Both the position numbers and the translations under genes were made by a program. The notes under the pieces were generated by a model. That model saw only the letters and a program-made list of their open reading frames with translations, did not search any database and had not been told where the DNA came from. A stretch of DNA of 15,797 nucleotides from NCBI GenBank assembly GCA_021790055.1, contig JAJYIL010000015.1:1-15797 (forward strand), read 5' to 3'. The stretch comes from Bacteroidota bacterium (lineage in GTDB: Bacteria; Bacteroidota; Ignavibacteria; Ignavibacteriales; Ignavibacteriaceae). Numbering within the stretch: the stretch's first letter is position 1; each line of letters starts with the position of its first letter. Shown here in pieces: positions 1-8,452 of this stretch.

Positions 1-2572
1 TTCGTATCATCTCTACTGTTTTAAAGCGCTCTGCTTGATTTACATGCCGGTAAAATAACACTATCGACCCGACCTCTCTCTCAACAGTTAGTTCCAATTT
101 CAGAGGCTCGCCTGATTTAAAATTTTCCGGTTGACTATGATGACAAATTACAGAACTGCGTTTAGGTCGTCCCAATGCCTCTTGAATAGCTAATCGAACA
201 TTGTCCTGTTGTGGAGAATTAGTATGTGAAGTTTGTTCCGATATTTTTCTCATGAATTCAATATCATCATCAATCGACGGCAGGCGATCCAGCCAGTGAC
301 CGCGTAAAATATCCTCTCCTCCGTATGTAATATCATGTTCATAAATATTCTTTGCTACGTCTGCAAGCTCTCTCCAGAAATTTCTTGCCTTATGATAGAA
401 CTGAATAGATAACTCCAATGCTGTATGATCTCCGCTTTGCTTGAAGATTTCGAAAAGGACTCCGGATCTGAATTTAGCTCCGAAGAATCTGCCCAATCCT
501 GCTGCAATAGCCGCATCAACAGCCATCCGTCGAAACTCCGGCTTGTGCTTACCTTTTGAATTGATTTTTGCCTGCTTAAGATGCTTTGATGTTTCATCTG
601 CAAAGTCCTCCACCCATTGAGCGTATTCGATTGGCGAGTATTTGCCGCTGCGTCTACCCTTTAGCAATTCGTCTGCAAATTCATTTATCCCCATAAAAAG
701 CTGCGGATCCATCGGACTTACATTGCCGAATACTTTTGGCGAGGGAGTATCGAAATATGGATTCTTATTATTCGGATCTGCAATAGAAAAATTTGTATAA
801 ATCTCAGGCCAATAAAGATTGTTCGCTGCCGAAACACCATGAGCGGTCAATACAATCGGAAGAATGGGGAATGCGCTTGCCATAGTTGATTCAACAGCAC
901 CTGTCCCATCGCCAAATTGCTTATTGAGGTACCTGCGCCAAACATCCGGTTTAGTATCCGGGTTGTAAGCTAATCTTCCGAATACTCTGTAACTGTATGG
1001 ATATTTTTCCCAATCCCATTTTGGATTTAAAGTCTTATCCATATATGCGCAGCGACCTCCGGCTATTCCTGAACCGCGGCGACCTTTGAATGAAAGCGGC
1101 TCCATCAATTCAACTCCTGCACTGCCGCAAAAGCCAAATGCTTTAGAGTATGCAGCGCTCATCTCAGGATTTCCCCAAAGTAATACGCGCTGCGAACCGG
1201 GCCAGATTCTAAATATAACTTCGTAACGCCGGTTTTCTTTCAGCAAGTCGGCATAACCGTAACGGGTAAAGCTCCTGGAACCTTCGCTCAAATTTAATAG
1301 CCCTTCTACCTTTTCATTAGGCTTTGGAATTTCGTATGCACGAATATCCGCTTGATGATAAGGCAAGCCAAGATGTTCAGCCCAGAATTTAGGCGAGACT
1401 TTAACCGGCATACCGGTCGCTAATGCTATATCAATTATCTCCTGTGTTATTCCTTTTGCATGCATATCAATCTCTACCTTACGACCGCAAGTGGCGACTC
1501 CATCAAACACTGTTTTCCAGAAACCGTAGCTTCCCTCTTTTACACCGCTCTCTCCATGGATACGGAATGTTATGCCGGTAATGTTCGGGCATGCCTGCAA
1601 AAGCTGCCTCAGTGCATCCCGGCAGTAAGGTCCATGAGTTTCATGCGTCAGTCCTTCTATTGTATAATTTGCATTCGGGCTGTCATTCCAAATGTATCCA
1701 TGCATCCAGATTCCCAACTGGAATTCAACTCCGCGGGCTGCTGCCTCATCACTTATGAATTTTAACGTTGTTAAATTCCTGTCTCGTTCTACATCTGAAA
1801 GCTGCAGTACCCTTACATTATAACCGGGAACGGACAAGAAGAAGGGGTATGCAAAAAGAAAATAAGCATCGGTTACATTTTGTAGAAAGTCGTAGCCGAT
1901 TCCCAAACTCAAGCTAAATCTATTAAATCGCTGCGTGGTCAACATAGTAAGATACTTTTTCCACATATCGCGATCATAGAACCAGGGCTTATCTTCAACT
2001 TCACTTACAAAAAGTCTGGTGCTACTTCGGATAACATTAGAAGGCTTCTCCACAATCGGCTTAAGGATATTTAATGATTCCAAAGGTTGATTTGAATATT
2101 GAACTCTGTCCGCAAGCTCCAGCAATGCATAAACAAGACCTCGCACATCGTACCCACAAGCTAGCAGGATTTCTTTGCCTTCTAATATAACGGGTACTAA
2201 ACCGAGCGCTTCTGCTAACGTCGGCATTTCTGTCTTAGAATCTTTAAGCAGTTGATGAGCAATGTAGGAATCTGAACCTGCTGCGACAATAATTAAATCA
2301 CCGTTTCTAGCCTTAGAAATTTGTTCGCATCTAATAACATCTATTCCCTCTGATGTCAGAGACTTCTCCAATTCCTCTGCAGCCCATTGTGAAGGCATCG
2401 AATTAGCAATCCGGTCGGAAGTATCTATAACGAGAGAAACTCCTTTCGTTTTGAAATTAAATTTTCCTAAGGATGATAATCCCAAAGCAGAAATTCCGAC
2501 TACTTTTACAAAGCGTCTGCGGCTTATTCCTTTGCGCTCATTAGTAGAATTTTGATTCATAAGATTTTCCAT
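1..2572 (-). CDS. Tat-exported glycoside hydrolase-like protein (GH67/GH20-type N-domain), 3' end outside window
   Basis: An open frame without a stop runs from about 2572 to the left edge (about 857 codons visible), so the C-terminus is missing. The start is ATG at 2572 or the in-frame ATG at 2560. The N-terminus carries a twin-arginine signal, SRRRFVK at residues 17-23, followed by a hydrophobic stretch. Residues about 45-160 look like the small alpha/beta domain that precedes the catalytic barrel in GH20, GH67 and GH84 enzymes (QWAAEELEKSL near 58; YDVRGLVYALLELADR at 141-156). The middle region is barrel-like, with RIHGESG (Glu341) and EIDMHAKG (Asp369) at likely strand ends. Near residue 840, YRHVNQAERF suggests an Ig-like tail domain. 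Being last in a run of hemicellulose-debranching genes suggests a glycosidase, perhaps uronic-acid specific. The catalytic family and residues are inferred; I cannot place it firmly in a named GH family. Confidence 0.72.
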   Translation of the reverse strand, partial: MENLMNQNSTNERKGISRRRFVKVVGISALGLSSLGKFNFKTKGVSLVIDTSDRIANSMPSQWAAEELEKSLTSEGIDVIRCEQISKARNGDLIIVAAGSDSYIAHQLLKDSKTEMPTLAEALGLVPVILEGKEILLACGYDVRGLVYALLELADRVQYSNQPLESLNILKPIVEKPSNVIRSSTRLFVSEVEDKPWFYDRDMWKKYLTMLTTQRFNRFSLSLGIGYDFLQNVTDAYFLFAYPFFLSVPGYNVRVLQLSDVERDRNLTTLKFISDEAAARGVEFQLGIWMHGYIWNDSPNANYTIEGLTHETHGPYCRDALRQLLQACPNITGITFRIHGESGVKEGSYGFWKTVFDGVATCGRKVEIDMHAKGITQEIIDIALATGMPVKVSPKFWAEHLGLPYHQADIRAYEIPKPNEKVEGLLNLSEGSRSFTRYGYADLLKENRRYEVIFRIWPGSQRVLLWGNPEMSAAYSKAFGFCGSAGVELMEPLSFKGRRGSGIAGGRCAYMDKTLNPKWDWEKYPYSYRVFGRLAYNPDTKPDVWRRYLNKQFGDGTGAVESTMASAFPILPIVLTAHGVSAANNLYWPEIYTNFSIADPNNKNPYFDTPSPKVFGNVSPMDPQLFMGINEFADELLKGRRSGKYSPIEYAQWVEDFADETSKHLKQAKINSKGKHKPEFRRMAVDAAIAAGLGRFFGAKFRSGVLFEIFKQSGDHTALELSIQFYHKARNFWRELADVAKNIYEHDITYGGEDILRGHWLDRLPSIDDDIEFMRKISEQTSHTNSPQQDNVRLAIQEALGRPKRSSVICHHSQPENFKSGEPLKLELTVEREVGSIVLFYRHVNQAERFKTVEMIR

Positions 2573-2604
2573 CACCGCTCAATTTCTAACATCAATCGAA
2601 TTTA

Positions 2605-2979
2605 CTACTTCGATTTATCCTTTTCATCAGCTACTCTTTTCAGAATCAGCTCCATAGGCTGACCTTGCATTCCCTCCGCCTTCATTGATATTGTGGAATC
2701 ACTCGTAACGGTGCATTCATGGTGAATAGTCATGTCATTAAAGCTTACATCGAATGTAAAAGTTGAATCGTTATACTTTCCGTTGCTGATAGGAGTCTCT
2801 CCCATTTGACTGTCTACAGAACCCGTTAGGCTGTCTCCGGTTACATGGAAATTGAATGTTAAGTCAAAAGCTCCGTTCGGACCTTGCATTTCACCTTTCC
2901 ACTTCCCGTTAATACTCTGAGCATTAGCAATTCCAATTGCTAAAAAGATTACTAAACAAAAATAAAATAAATGTTTCAT
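2605..2979 (-). CDS. Small secreted beta-rich protein, function unknown
   Basis: A protein of 124 residues when started at the ATG at 2979, which has AAAGGA six bases upstream; an in-frame ATG at 2994 adds five residues but separates the signal peptide from this ribosome site. Residues 1-20 form a clear Sec signal peptide (KHLFYFCLVIFLAIGIANA, cleavage before QSINGKW). The mature part of about 104 residues begins INGKWKGEMQGPNG and alternates short polar and hydrophobic strands separated by Gly/Asp/Asn turns, as in lipocalin-like or other small beta-barrel proteins. No cysteine lipobox and no catalytic motif are seen. It lies between the GH97 gene (69 bp upstream) and the Tat glycosidase gene (about 32 bp downstream), almost certainly in the same transcript. 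A role in binding sugar or assisting a neighbouring enzyme is a guess from context only. Confidence 0.8.
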   Translation of the reverse strand: MKHLFYFCLVIFLAIGIANAQSINGKWKGEMQGPNGAFDLTFNFHVTGDSLTGSVDSQMGETPISNGKYNDSTFTFDVSFNDMTIHHECTVTSDSTISMKAEGMQGQPMELILKRVADEKDKSK

Positions 2980-3048
2980 TGTGAATCCTTTCATGATTTG
3001 TGAATAAGTTTTTTGTTAGATGAATTTTCCATTAATCTTTTCTTTTAG

Positions 3049-4995
3049 TTAATTGATTGATAAGGTTTTTATAACAAACCCGCCGTGAGGACGCATGGTA
3101 ATTTTAATTGGAGATGAAAAATTAACATCTCTCTTAATAAAGCCTTTTGAATTCTCCGGGTCAGTTATTAAAAAGCCTTTGGCTAATTTATTTATAAAAG
3201 ATAAATTTAATATTAAGCTGCGTTCCGAATTTTCTCCGTTGATACCGGCTATGTACCATGTACTTCCGCTTCTTCTTGCAAGAACAACAAACTTGCCCGG
3301 ATAGCCGTCGATAAATTTCACGTCGTCCCATCTTTCCGGCAATGTTCTCATATAATCCTGTACAAAGTCTGGCTGGGCAGCCATTCCATATGGTGTTTCG
3401 GCAATATGTTCAATCCCCGAAGTGAATATAACCGATAAGGCTATTTCAAAACCATCAGTGGTCATGCGCTTTATGTTTGGAATACCTGAAAAGTTTACCG
3501 GCGTAAAATCCATCGGGTCAAAAAGATTTCTTGCAAAAGGAAGCATCGCACAATGAGAAGGCTGGTTATTGGCAAAATACTGCCCGAAGGTTACATACTC
3601 TTCTCCTCTTACTGCTTCCATGCTGACCAGGTTAGGATAGGTTCTATACCAACCGCGCGGAAAGGTACAACCGTGAAAGTTTACAGCAAGATTGAACTTC
3701 GCAGCATCTTCAAGTATATCAATAAAATATTTTATCATCGACTGCCCATCGCCGCCGAAGAAATCTACCTTAATACCTGCAATGCCCATGTCTTTTAATT
3801 TTTGAAACTCTGCCATTCGCTCTTTGTGAGTAAGCAGCTTGCTGCGCGGTGTCTGCGGAGTCGTATTCCAGTCCCCAGCCGAATTGTACCACAACAAAAT
3901 TTTTACATTTTTTGTCTTAGCATAATCCGCTAATTCTTTAATCTTTTCATATCCGATTTGCGTATCCCACAAAGCGTCTATCAGGCAGTACCTCCAGTGC
4001 ATTGAAGATGCAAAGTTTATATATTCCTTTTGAACATCATAAACAGTTGAATCATCTTTCAGGATAATCCAGCTCCAGGATGCAATCCCTGGCTTCAGCC
4101 ATTTGGAGACATTATACTTTGCAGGCTCGGCTAAGTCGGTTTCCAAAGTTGATTCAACTAAGCCGCCGAGGTTGTTAGCGATGGCTATAACACGCCAAGG
4201 AGTTAACCATGGTAATTTAGATTCAGGCAAAACGGGTCCGCCGGATTTGCTTTCCTGCGGCTCCGGAAATTCTATTGAATAATCTCCGCCGGGAGAAAGC
4301 CAGCTTAAACGCGACCCGCAGTAGTTGGTATCAAGAGCAGTCTCCGTAATGCAAATCCAAAATTTCCCTGAATGAAAAAGCGCAGGCATTACCCATCCCG
4401 CCCGGTTAGGAGAAACCGTCCCAACCGGAATATCCATTTTATAATAATTCTCATAAGATGGCGAGGCAAAGCTCCATCCAACCCTCGCATCATCGCATGG
4501 CTGAAGGAAGGCTTTTGCAGTCGGTTCGAAGTGAAATGAGCTTAGCTCTTTATAGATTTCTAACGTAGTATCGTTTTTCCCCGGAAAATAATAACGGAAT
4601 GCCACACCGTCATTTGAAACCTGGAAAATGATTTCCATTTTTTCTGAATCTGCATTCTTCAAATAAAAGACACGCTTGCTGCCGGTATAGCGGCAGTCCA
4701 ATCTCTTTCCATACAGAAGTTTGTAATGCTCGGAAATAGCATTTACATTTGAAGCCGAATCAAGCCTAAGAGCGGTTGTAAAATCTCCATCACTTCGAAG
4801 AATTCCTAACTTAGATTGCCTCAGAATAGCAGTTCCCTCGGATGCCACTGAATATACCGGCTCTCCTTTTGATGTAAGCCAAAAGTGAACCGAGATTTTA
4901 TTGTCAGGACTTTTCAAAGTATAGTTACCGGCGCAAAAGGCGCTGGCGACAAAAGTCATTATAAATATTAACAACAGTAATTTTATTTTCTTCAA
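3049..4995 (-). CDS. GH97 glycosidase, probable retaining alpha-galactosidase
   Basis: GH97 enzymes remove terminal alpha-linked galactose or glucose in the periplasm. The N-terminal beta-sandwich opens with YTLKSPDNKISVHF, and the barrel holds WSWIILKDD, MHWRYCLIDALWD, ILLWYNSAGDWN and GIKVDFFGGDGQ. The Asp of KVDFF (residue 411 from the TTG start) sits where retaining alpha-galactosidases of the family have their nucleophile; inverting glucosidases of the SusB type use glutamates instead. EAVRGEE (Glu460, Glu465, Glu466) supplies the probable acid/base. Two starts are possible. ATG at 5058 overlaps the upstream stop as ATGA but leaves about 21 extra charged residues before the signal peptide. 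TTG at 4995 has AAAAGGA eight bases upstream and begins a compact Sec signal (KKIKLLLLIFIMTFVASAFCAG), so I prefer it. Substrate specificity is inferred from the one residue and the gene context. Confidence 0.93.
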   Translation of the reverse strand: MKKIKLLLLIFIMTFVASAFCAGNYTLKSPDNKISVHFWLTSKGEPVYSVASEGTAILRQSKLGILRSDGDFTTALRLDSASNVNAISEHYKLLYGKRLDCRYTGSKRVFYLKNADSEKMEIIFQVSNDGVAFRYYFPGKNDTTLEIYKELSSFHFEPTAKAFLQPCDDARVGWSFASPSYENYYKMDIPVGTVSPNRAGWVMPALFHSGKFWICITETALDTNYCGSRLSWLSPGGDYSIEFPEPQESKSGGPVLPESKLPWLTPWRVIAIANNLGGLVESTLETDLAEPAKYNVSKWLKPGIASWSWIILKDDSTVYDVQKEYINFASSMHWRYCLIDALWDTQIGYEKIKELADYAKTKNVKILLWYNSAGDWNTTPQTPRSKLLTHKERMAEFQKLKDMGIAGIKVDFFGGDGQSMIKYFIDILEDAAKFNLAVNFHGCTFPRGWYRTYPNLVSMEAVRGEEYVTFGQYFANNQPSHCAMLPFARNLFDPMDFTPVNFSGIPNIKRMTTDGFEIALSVIFTSGIEHIAETPYGMAAQPDFVQDYMRTLPERWDDVKFIDGYPGKFVVLARRSGSTWYIAGINGENSERSLILNLSFINKLAKGFLITDPENSKGFIKRDVNFSSPIKITMRPHGGFVIKTLSIN

Positions 4996-5003
4996 ATTTA
5001 ATT

Positions 5004-5010
5004 TCCTTTT
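5004..5010 (-). promoter_or_regulatory. Ribosome binding site deciding the GH97 start
   Basis: The minus strand reads AAAAGGA here, followed by an eight-base spacer and then TTG at 4995. The competing ATG at 5058 has only a weak GAAG upstream. The strong site argues for initiation at TTG, which also gives a normal signal peptide length. Confidence 0.55.
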
Positions 5011-5054
5011 TTTAGTAAATTTATTCGGAATTATTTTTTCTTCAAAGTAATCTC

Positions 5055-6776
5055 TCATTCAACTTCAATAATCTTGCTGCCTTTTCTAATTCCGTTTTCA
5101 TTAAAGGCATCGATCGTGAAATAGTACTTCTCCAGACTATTCAGACTTCTTATTGTAATTGAATCGGAATCAAGCACTTCGTAATTATGATATAATTTAT
5201 TTTTCCCTGTTCCGTATCGAATGTTGTAACCGAATGTGCCCGGACTCTTTTTCCATTTAAGATTCACTATACATCTGTCTGATTTCATTCTGTCGACAAC
5301 AAAATCTTTTATAGCTGAAGGCACTGCTCCTCCACCATTTCCAAAGACACGAAGTCCGGATATTGCAAACGTACCACCGGGGATATGGTAATTAGTCAAT
5401 CTTATATATCGCGCCTTTACCGGTTTCTGTAATTCATCATAATCATGCGGAACGTCTGTTTTGTTTTTTGTCTTATCAACAAGTGTATGCCAGGTTTTAT
5501 TATCGGTGGAATATTCCAGAAGGTATTGATAATAGATATCAGGGTTGCGCCCGTATATCTGAGTTTCGTTTTCAGCAAAATTAATTTGAACGGCATTCAC
5601 GGTGCACTTCTTCTGCAAATCAATCGATATCCATTCACCTTTATTGCCCGTCTTGGCGCTCCAGTAGTCACGGATATTTTCATCGGCGGCAAACTCTTTC
5701 GGATGATCGGGCAGTTCGGAAGAAACTTCAATCGGTTTTTTGTATGAAAGCAGCATCCAACCAGTTGCTAAATCTTCCGGACCGGAAATTTTCTTTTTAG
5801 GAACTTTAAAAGGAAAATCACTTAAGCCGGTATATGTATAAAGCTCTCCATCCTTATCGAAAAACATCGGGAATAGTCCGAGGCGTCTTTCGAACATGTG
5901 CTTTACTGAAATAGTCATTGTGGAGATATGCCAGTAGTTGCCGTAGATATCCTGGAAGGTACTGCTGTGCCCGGCGCCTGCAATAAAGCCTTCCGGCTTT
6001 GATGAGCACGGATTGTTTGGCGCAAGCTTATAATCTCCAAGCGGCTTGTCGGAAATATAAAGACCATCGCAATAGCTTTTAAATTGAGTGCCGGGGCATG
6101 CGTACTGTAGATAATATTTTCCGTCATGCTTTGTCATCCAAGAGCCTTCAATCCACGGATTGTCCGGCTTTTCATTATAATCTCCGGAGCGTTCCCAACC
6201 GTAAATATCTTTATGACTGTTAAAAAGCGCTTTTGGCTTTCCAATCGGATTGAAAGTTTTGGGGTCTAACTCAACTCCGTAAATCGGCTTTGAATTTGAG
6301 CAGCCGTAATAAAAATACAATCTGCCGTCGTCATCCAAAAACAAATCCGGGTCAATCATTCCAATCGGAAACGCAGGATTAACTACCTGCCATTTGCCGG
6401 ACTTCGGATCCCCGGTTTTATATATTTTAGGATTATCGGAAGAAGCTAAAAAATATAAGGTATCATTCATTACCACCGCTGTAGGCGCGTAATCCTCTAT
6501 CGGAAGGTCTTCGGTTGTTATCAGATCCCAGTGAATTAAATCCTTTGAATGGAAGTATCCGCCCGACTTGGATGCAAACAGGTAATATTCTCCTTTATAT
6601 AAAACCATTGTCGGATCGGCAGCTTCACGTCTTGATGGCTTATCAAGACAAAATCTGTAACTAAGATTTACCGGGTTGCAGATAGTCGTCTGCTCTGATT
6701 TGCCATTTGATTGTGAATATGATTTCGCCGAAACAATCAAAAGTGTTAAGAGAATTATAGTAATTAAATTTTTCAT
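5055..6776 (-). CDS. GH43 family glycosidase with F5/8-type and FN3-like domains (arabinofuranosidase/xylosidase type)
   Basis: A secreted protein of 573 residues. Residues 1-22 are a Sec signal peptide ending near SYSQS. Residues about 40-320 form the five-bladed propeller of GH43, with the three acidic residues expected for inverting hydrolysis: Asp54 in AADPTM (base), Asp142 or Asp144 in MIDPDLFLDDDG (pKa modulator) and Glu210 in WIEGSWM (acid). Residues about 350-480 resemble an F5/8-type (discoidin/CBM32-like) sugar-binding domain (EWISIDL, VNAVQINFAE, ARYIRL), and about 485-573 an FN3-like module. The family cleaves alpha-L-arabinofuranose or beta-xylose from xylans and arabinans; the exact subfamily is not decided here. 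ATG at 6776 has AAAAGG five bases upstream. The stop overlaps the upstream candidate ATG of the GH97 gene, so the two are cotranscribed. There is no T9SS tail, so it is probably periplasmic. Confidence 0.93.
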   Translation of the reverse strand: MKNLITIILLTLLIVSAKSYSQSNGKSEQTTICNPVNLSYRFCLDKPSRREAADPTMVLYKGEYYLFASKSGGYFHSKDLIHWDLITTEDLPIEDYAPTAVVMNDTLYFLASSDNPKIYKTGDPKSGKWQVVNPAFPIGMIDPDLFLDDDGRLYFYYGCSNSKPIYGVELDPKTFNPIGKPKALFNSHKDIYGWERSGDYNEKPDNPWIEGSWMTKHDGKYYLQYACPGTQFKSYCDGLYISDKPLGDYKLAPNNPCSSKPEGFIAGAGHSSTFQDIYGNYWHISTMTISVKHMFERRLGLFPMFFDKDGELYTYTGLSDFPFKVPKKKISGPEDLATGWMLLSYKKPIEVSSELPDHPKEFAADENIRDYWSAKTGNKGEWISIDLQKKCTVNAVQINFAENETQIYGRNPDIYYQYLLEYSTDNKTWHTLVDKTKNKTDVPHDYDELQKPVKARYIRLTNYHIPGGTFAISGLRVFGNGGGAVPSAIKDFVVDRMKSDRCIVNLKWKKSPGTFGYNIRYGTGKNKLYHNYEVLDSDSITIRSLNSLEKYYFTIDAFNENGIRKGSKIIEVE

Positions 6777-6813
6777 GAGTACCTTTTCTTATTAACACAT
6801 GTTACACATCTGT

Positions 6814-6888
6814 CTTAATCTTAATCGTAATCTTGCTCTTAATCGACTGATAAATCCGATGATTAGGATTAAGAACAAGATTAGGATT
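6814..6888. repeat. Long imperfect inverted repeat built from AATCNT hexamers
   Basis: Between the GH51 stop and the GH43 start, the arms 6823-6844 and 6867-6888 are reverse complements at 20 of 22 positions, around a 22-base loop. Each arm is itself a run of six-base units: AATCTT, AATCGT, AATCTT, GCTCTT, AATCGA on the left, and GATTAG, GATTAA, GAACAA, GATTAG, GATTGT on the right. In the transcript it would form a stable hairpin. No U-run follows it, so it does not look like a Rho-independent terminator. It could be an mRNA-stability or processing element, or a dispersed repeat. Confidence 0.75.
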
Positions 6889-6897
6889 GTCTACTTA

Positions 6898-8427
6898 TTA
6901 CTCCTTCACCTTAACCTTTATCTGAACAAACGAATGAGCAGGGAAGGAATAAGAAATTTTATTCCCGTCAACTTTTACTTCCTTCATTACGGGCTTATAT
7001 TGTTCGCGCTTGTCATACGTAAACGGTTCAGTAAGCGATTTACTGTCAAGTACTGCTGCTTCAGCTTTGCCTGTAAAATTCCCGGCATCGCTGATTATAT
7101 TTGCATCGATTGACTTATCTTCATTTCTATTTACCACGTTGATAAATACAGTGTGTGTTTCTTCCGAATAAGTTGAGGTTACATCAAGATACGGTATGCC
7201 TTTGTACATTGCCGTATTGAAAGTATCGCATTTAACGTAAGTGTCAATCGAATTGCCGCGGCAGTTTCTTGAGAATAATTGATAAGTATAGAATAAAGGC
7301 GATTTGTAAGTTCCATGTTCTCTATCCGAGCTTAATAGTGATGTCATCATTGTAAAGTTAGACATCTTTACAATATTTGCATGACGTATAAATGAATTGA
7401 GACATTGAGCTATCGGCAGTACGGATTCAAAGTCCCTTCCGAATGAACCCCATTCATCAACTGAAATATAGATCGGGTTCTTGAAGTCTTTCATCGTTCT
7501 TACCGCATCAATTTCATCGGCTGTAACTCTGATCTTTTCATCAAAGTCCATCGCACTTTGTCCCATGAAATCATAATAGTTGGGAGAATTTTCCCAGTAG
7601 CGGTGAATTGAAATATAACGTATCATATCACCCAGTCCTTCGAGTACTTTCCTGTTCCATTCAACCCATTGCCCTGTCGGCTCATAATATGAAGAACCGG
7701 AAGCAACGAATTCAATTGAGTGGTCTACTGACCTCATAGCCTTTGCAGCTTCTCTTGCAATCTTTACGTAGTCATTAGCATCCTTATGTCCAAGTTCCCA
7801 TGGAGCGCCGTCTACTTCGTTCCCGAGATCCCATAATTTTATGTTGTAAGGTTCAGGATGACCGTATTTAGCTCGCAAATCCGAATAATAAGTTCCTTTG
7901 GGATAGTTGCAGTATTCGACTTCGCGGACTGCATTCATTATTGTACCCAGCCCAAGATTTACACAAAGAACGTTTTCACTGCCGATAGATTTGTTTAATT
8001 CAACCCATTCATCTATGCCGACATGATTATTATCTAACCCGCCCCAGGCTAAATTTATTCGCACAGGTCTCTTGTCCTTTGGTCCGATTCCGTCCATCCA
8101 GTTATAACCCATAACATAATTCCCTCCGGGCCAGCGCATGTCTTCTATCTTTAATTCCTTCATCGCATCGATATAATCTTTTCTGAATCCGTCTTTGTTC
8201 GCTAACGGCGAAGATGGATCATACAAGTTTCCATACACTGTATTAAAGTTCATAGTGTCGGGCAGTCCCATTCTTCTTCCGCTGAAATGGATTGGCTCCA
8301 TAAATACGCCGTAAATTTTGGGATCAATTTTCCCGATGGACCTGCTGACATCAATCTTGATTGTTGCTGTTTGAGCAAGCAGCGTTAAAGGGAAAACAAG
8401 CAGTAATATAAAAAATAATTTTTTCAT
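6898..8427 (-). CDS. GH51 alpha-L-arabinofuranosidase
   Basis: This retaining enzyme releases alpha-L-arabinofuranose from arabinoxylan, arabinan or xyloglucan side chains. The 509-residue product has a Sec signal peptide (KKLFFILLLVFPLTLLAQT) and the GH51 hallmarks in order: DPKIYGVFMEPIHFSGRR near 35-52, ELKIEDMRWPGGNYV at 91-105, DLGNEVDG with acid/base Glu204, SIHRYWEN at 273-280, and SVDEWG with nucleophile Glu325. The C-terminal beta-sandwich (about 400-509) has the usual VFINVVNRN and SYSFPAHSFVQIKV strands. Length is normal for the family. ATG at 8427 follows AGGAG by five bases. It lies 25 bp downstream of the esterase gene and about 120 bp upstream of GH43. GH51 enzymes are often cytoplasmic, so the signal peptide implies debranching outside the cytoplasm. 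Confidence 0.96.
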   Translation of the reverse strand: MKKLFFILLLVFPLTLLAQTATIKIDVSRSIGKIDPKIYGVFMEPIHFSGRRMGLPDTMNFNTVYGNLYDPSSPLANKDGFRKDYIDAMKELKIEDMRWPGGNYVMGYNWMDGIGPKDKRPVRINLAWGGLDNNHVGIDEWVELNKSIGSENVLCVNLGLGTIMNAVREVEYCNYPKGTYYSDLRAKYGHPEPYNIKLWDLGNEVDGAPWELGHKDANDYVKIAREAAKAMRSVDHSIEFVASGSSYYEPTGQWVEWNRKVLEGLGDMIRYISIHRYWENSPNYYDFMGQSAMDFDEKIRVTADEIDAVRTMKDFKNPIYISVDEWGSFGRDFESVLPIAQCLNSFIRHANIVKMSNFTMMTSLLSSDREHGTYKSPLFYTYQLFSRNCRGNSIDTYVKCDTFNTAMYKGIPYLDVTSTYSEETHTVFINVVNRNEDKSIDANIISDAGNFTGKAEAAVLDSKSLTEPFTYDKREQYKPVMKEVKVDGNKISYSFPAHSFVQIKVKVKE

Positions 8428-8452
8428 AATGACTCCTAATTAGTTTATGATT

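Noticed and set aside
355..603. Minus-strand open frame of 82 codons
   Set aside because: It is in a different frame from the long gene covering this region and its sequence is unlike any protein.
1460..1765. Plus-strand open frame of 101 codons near the left edge
   Set aside because: The minus strand is open over the whole of 1-2572 with coherent glycosidase-like protein sequence; the plus-strand frame is a shadow.
6814..6888. CRISPR-like or telomere-like repeat array
   Set aside because: The hexamer units are degenerate, there are no spacers of regular length, and the two halves form one inverted repeat.
6799..7113. Plus-strand open frame of 104 codons starting in the GH51-GH43 spacer
   Set aside because: Its first part reads through the hexamer hairpin and the rest is antisense to the GH51 C-terminus; there is no ribosome site.
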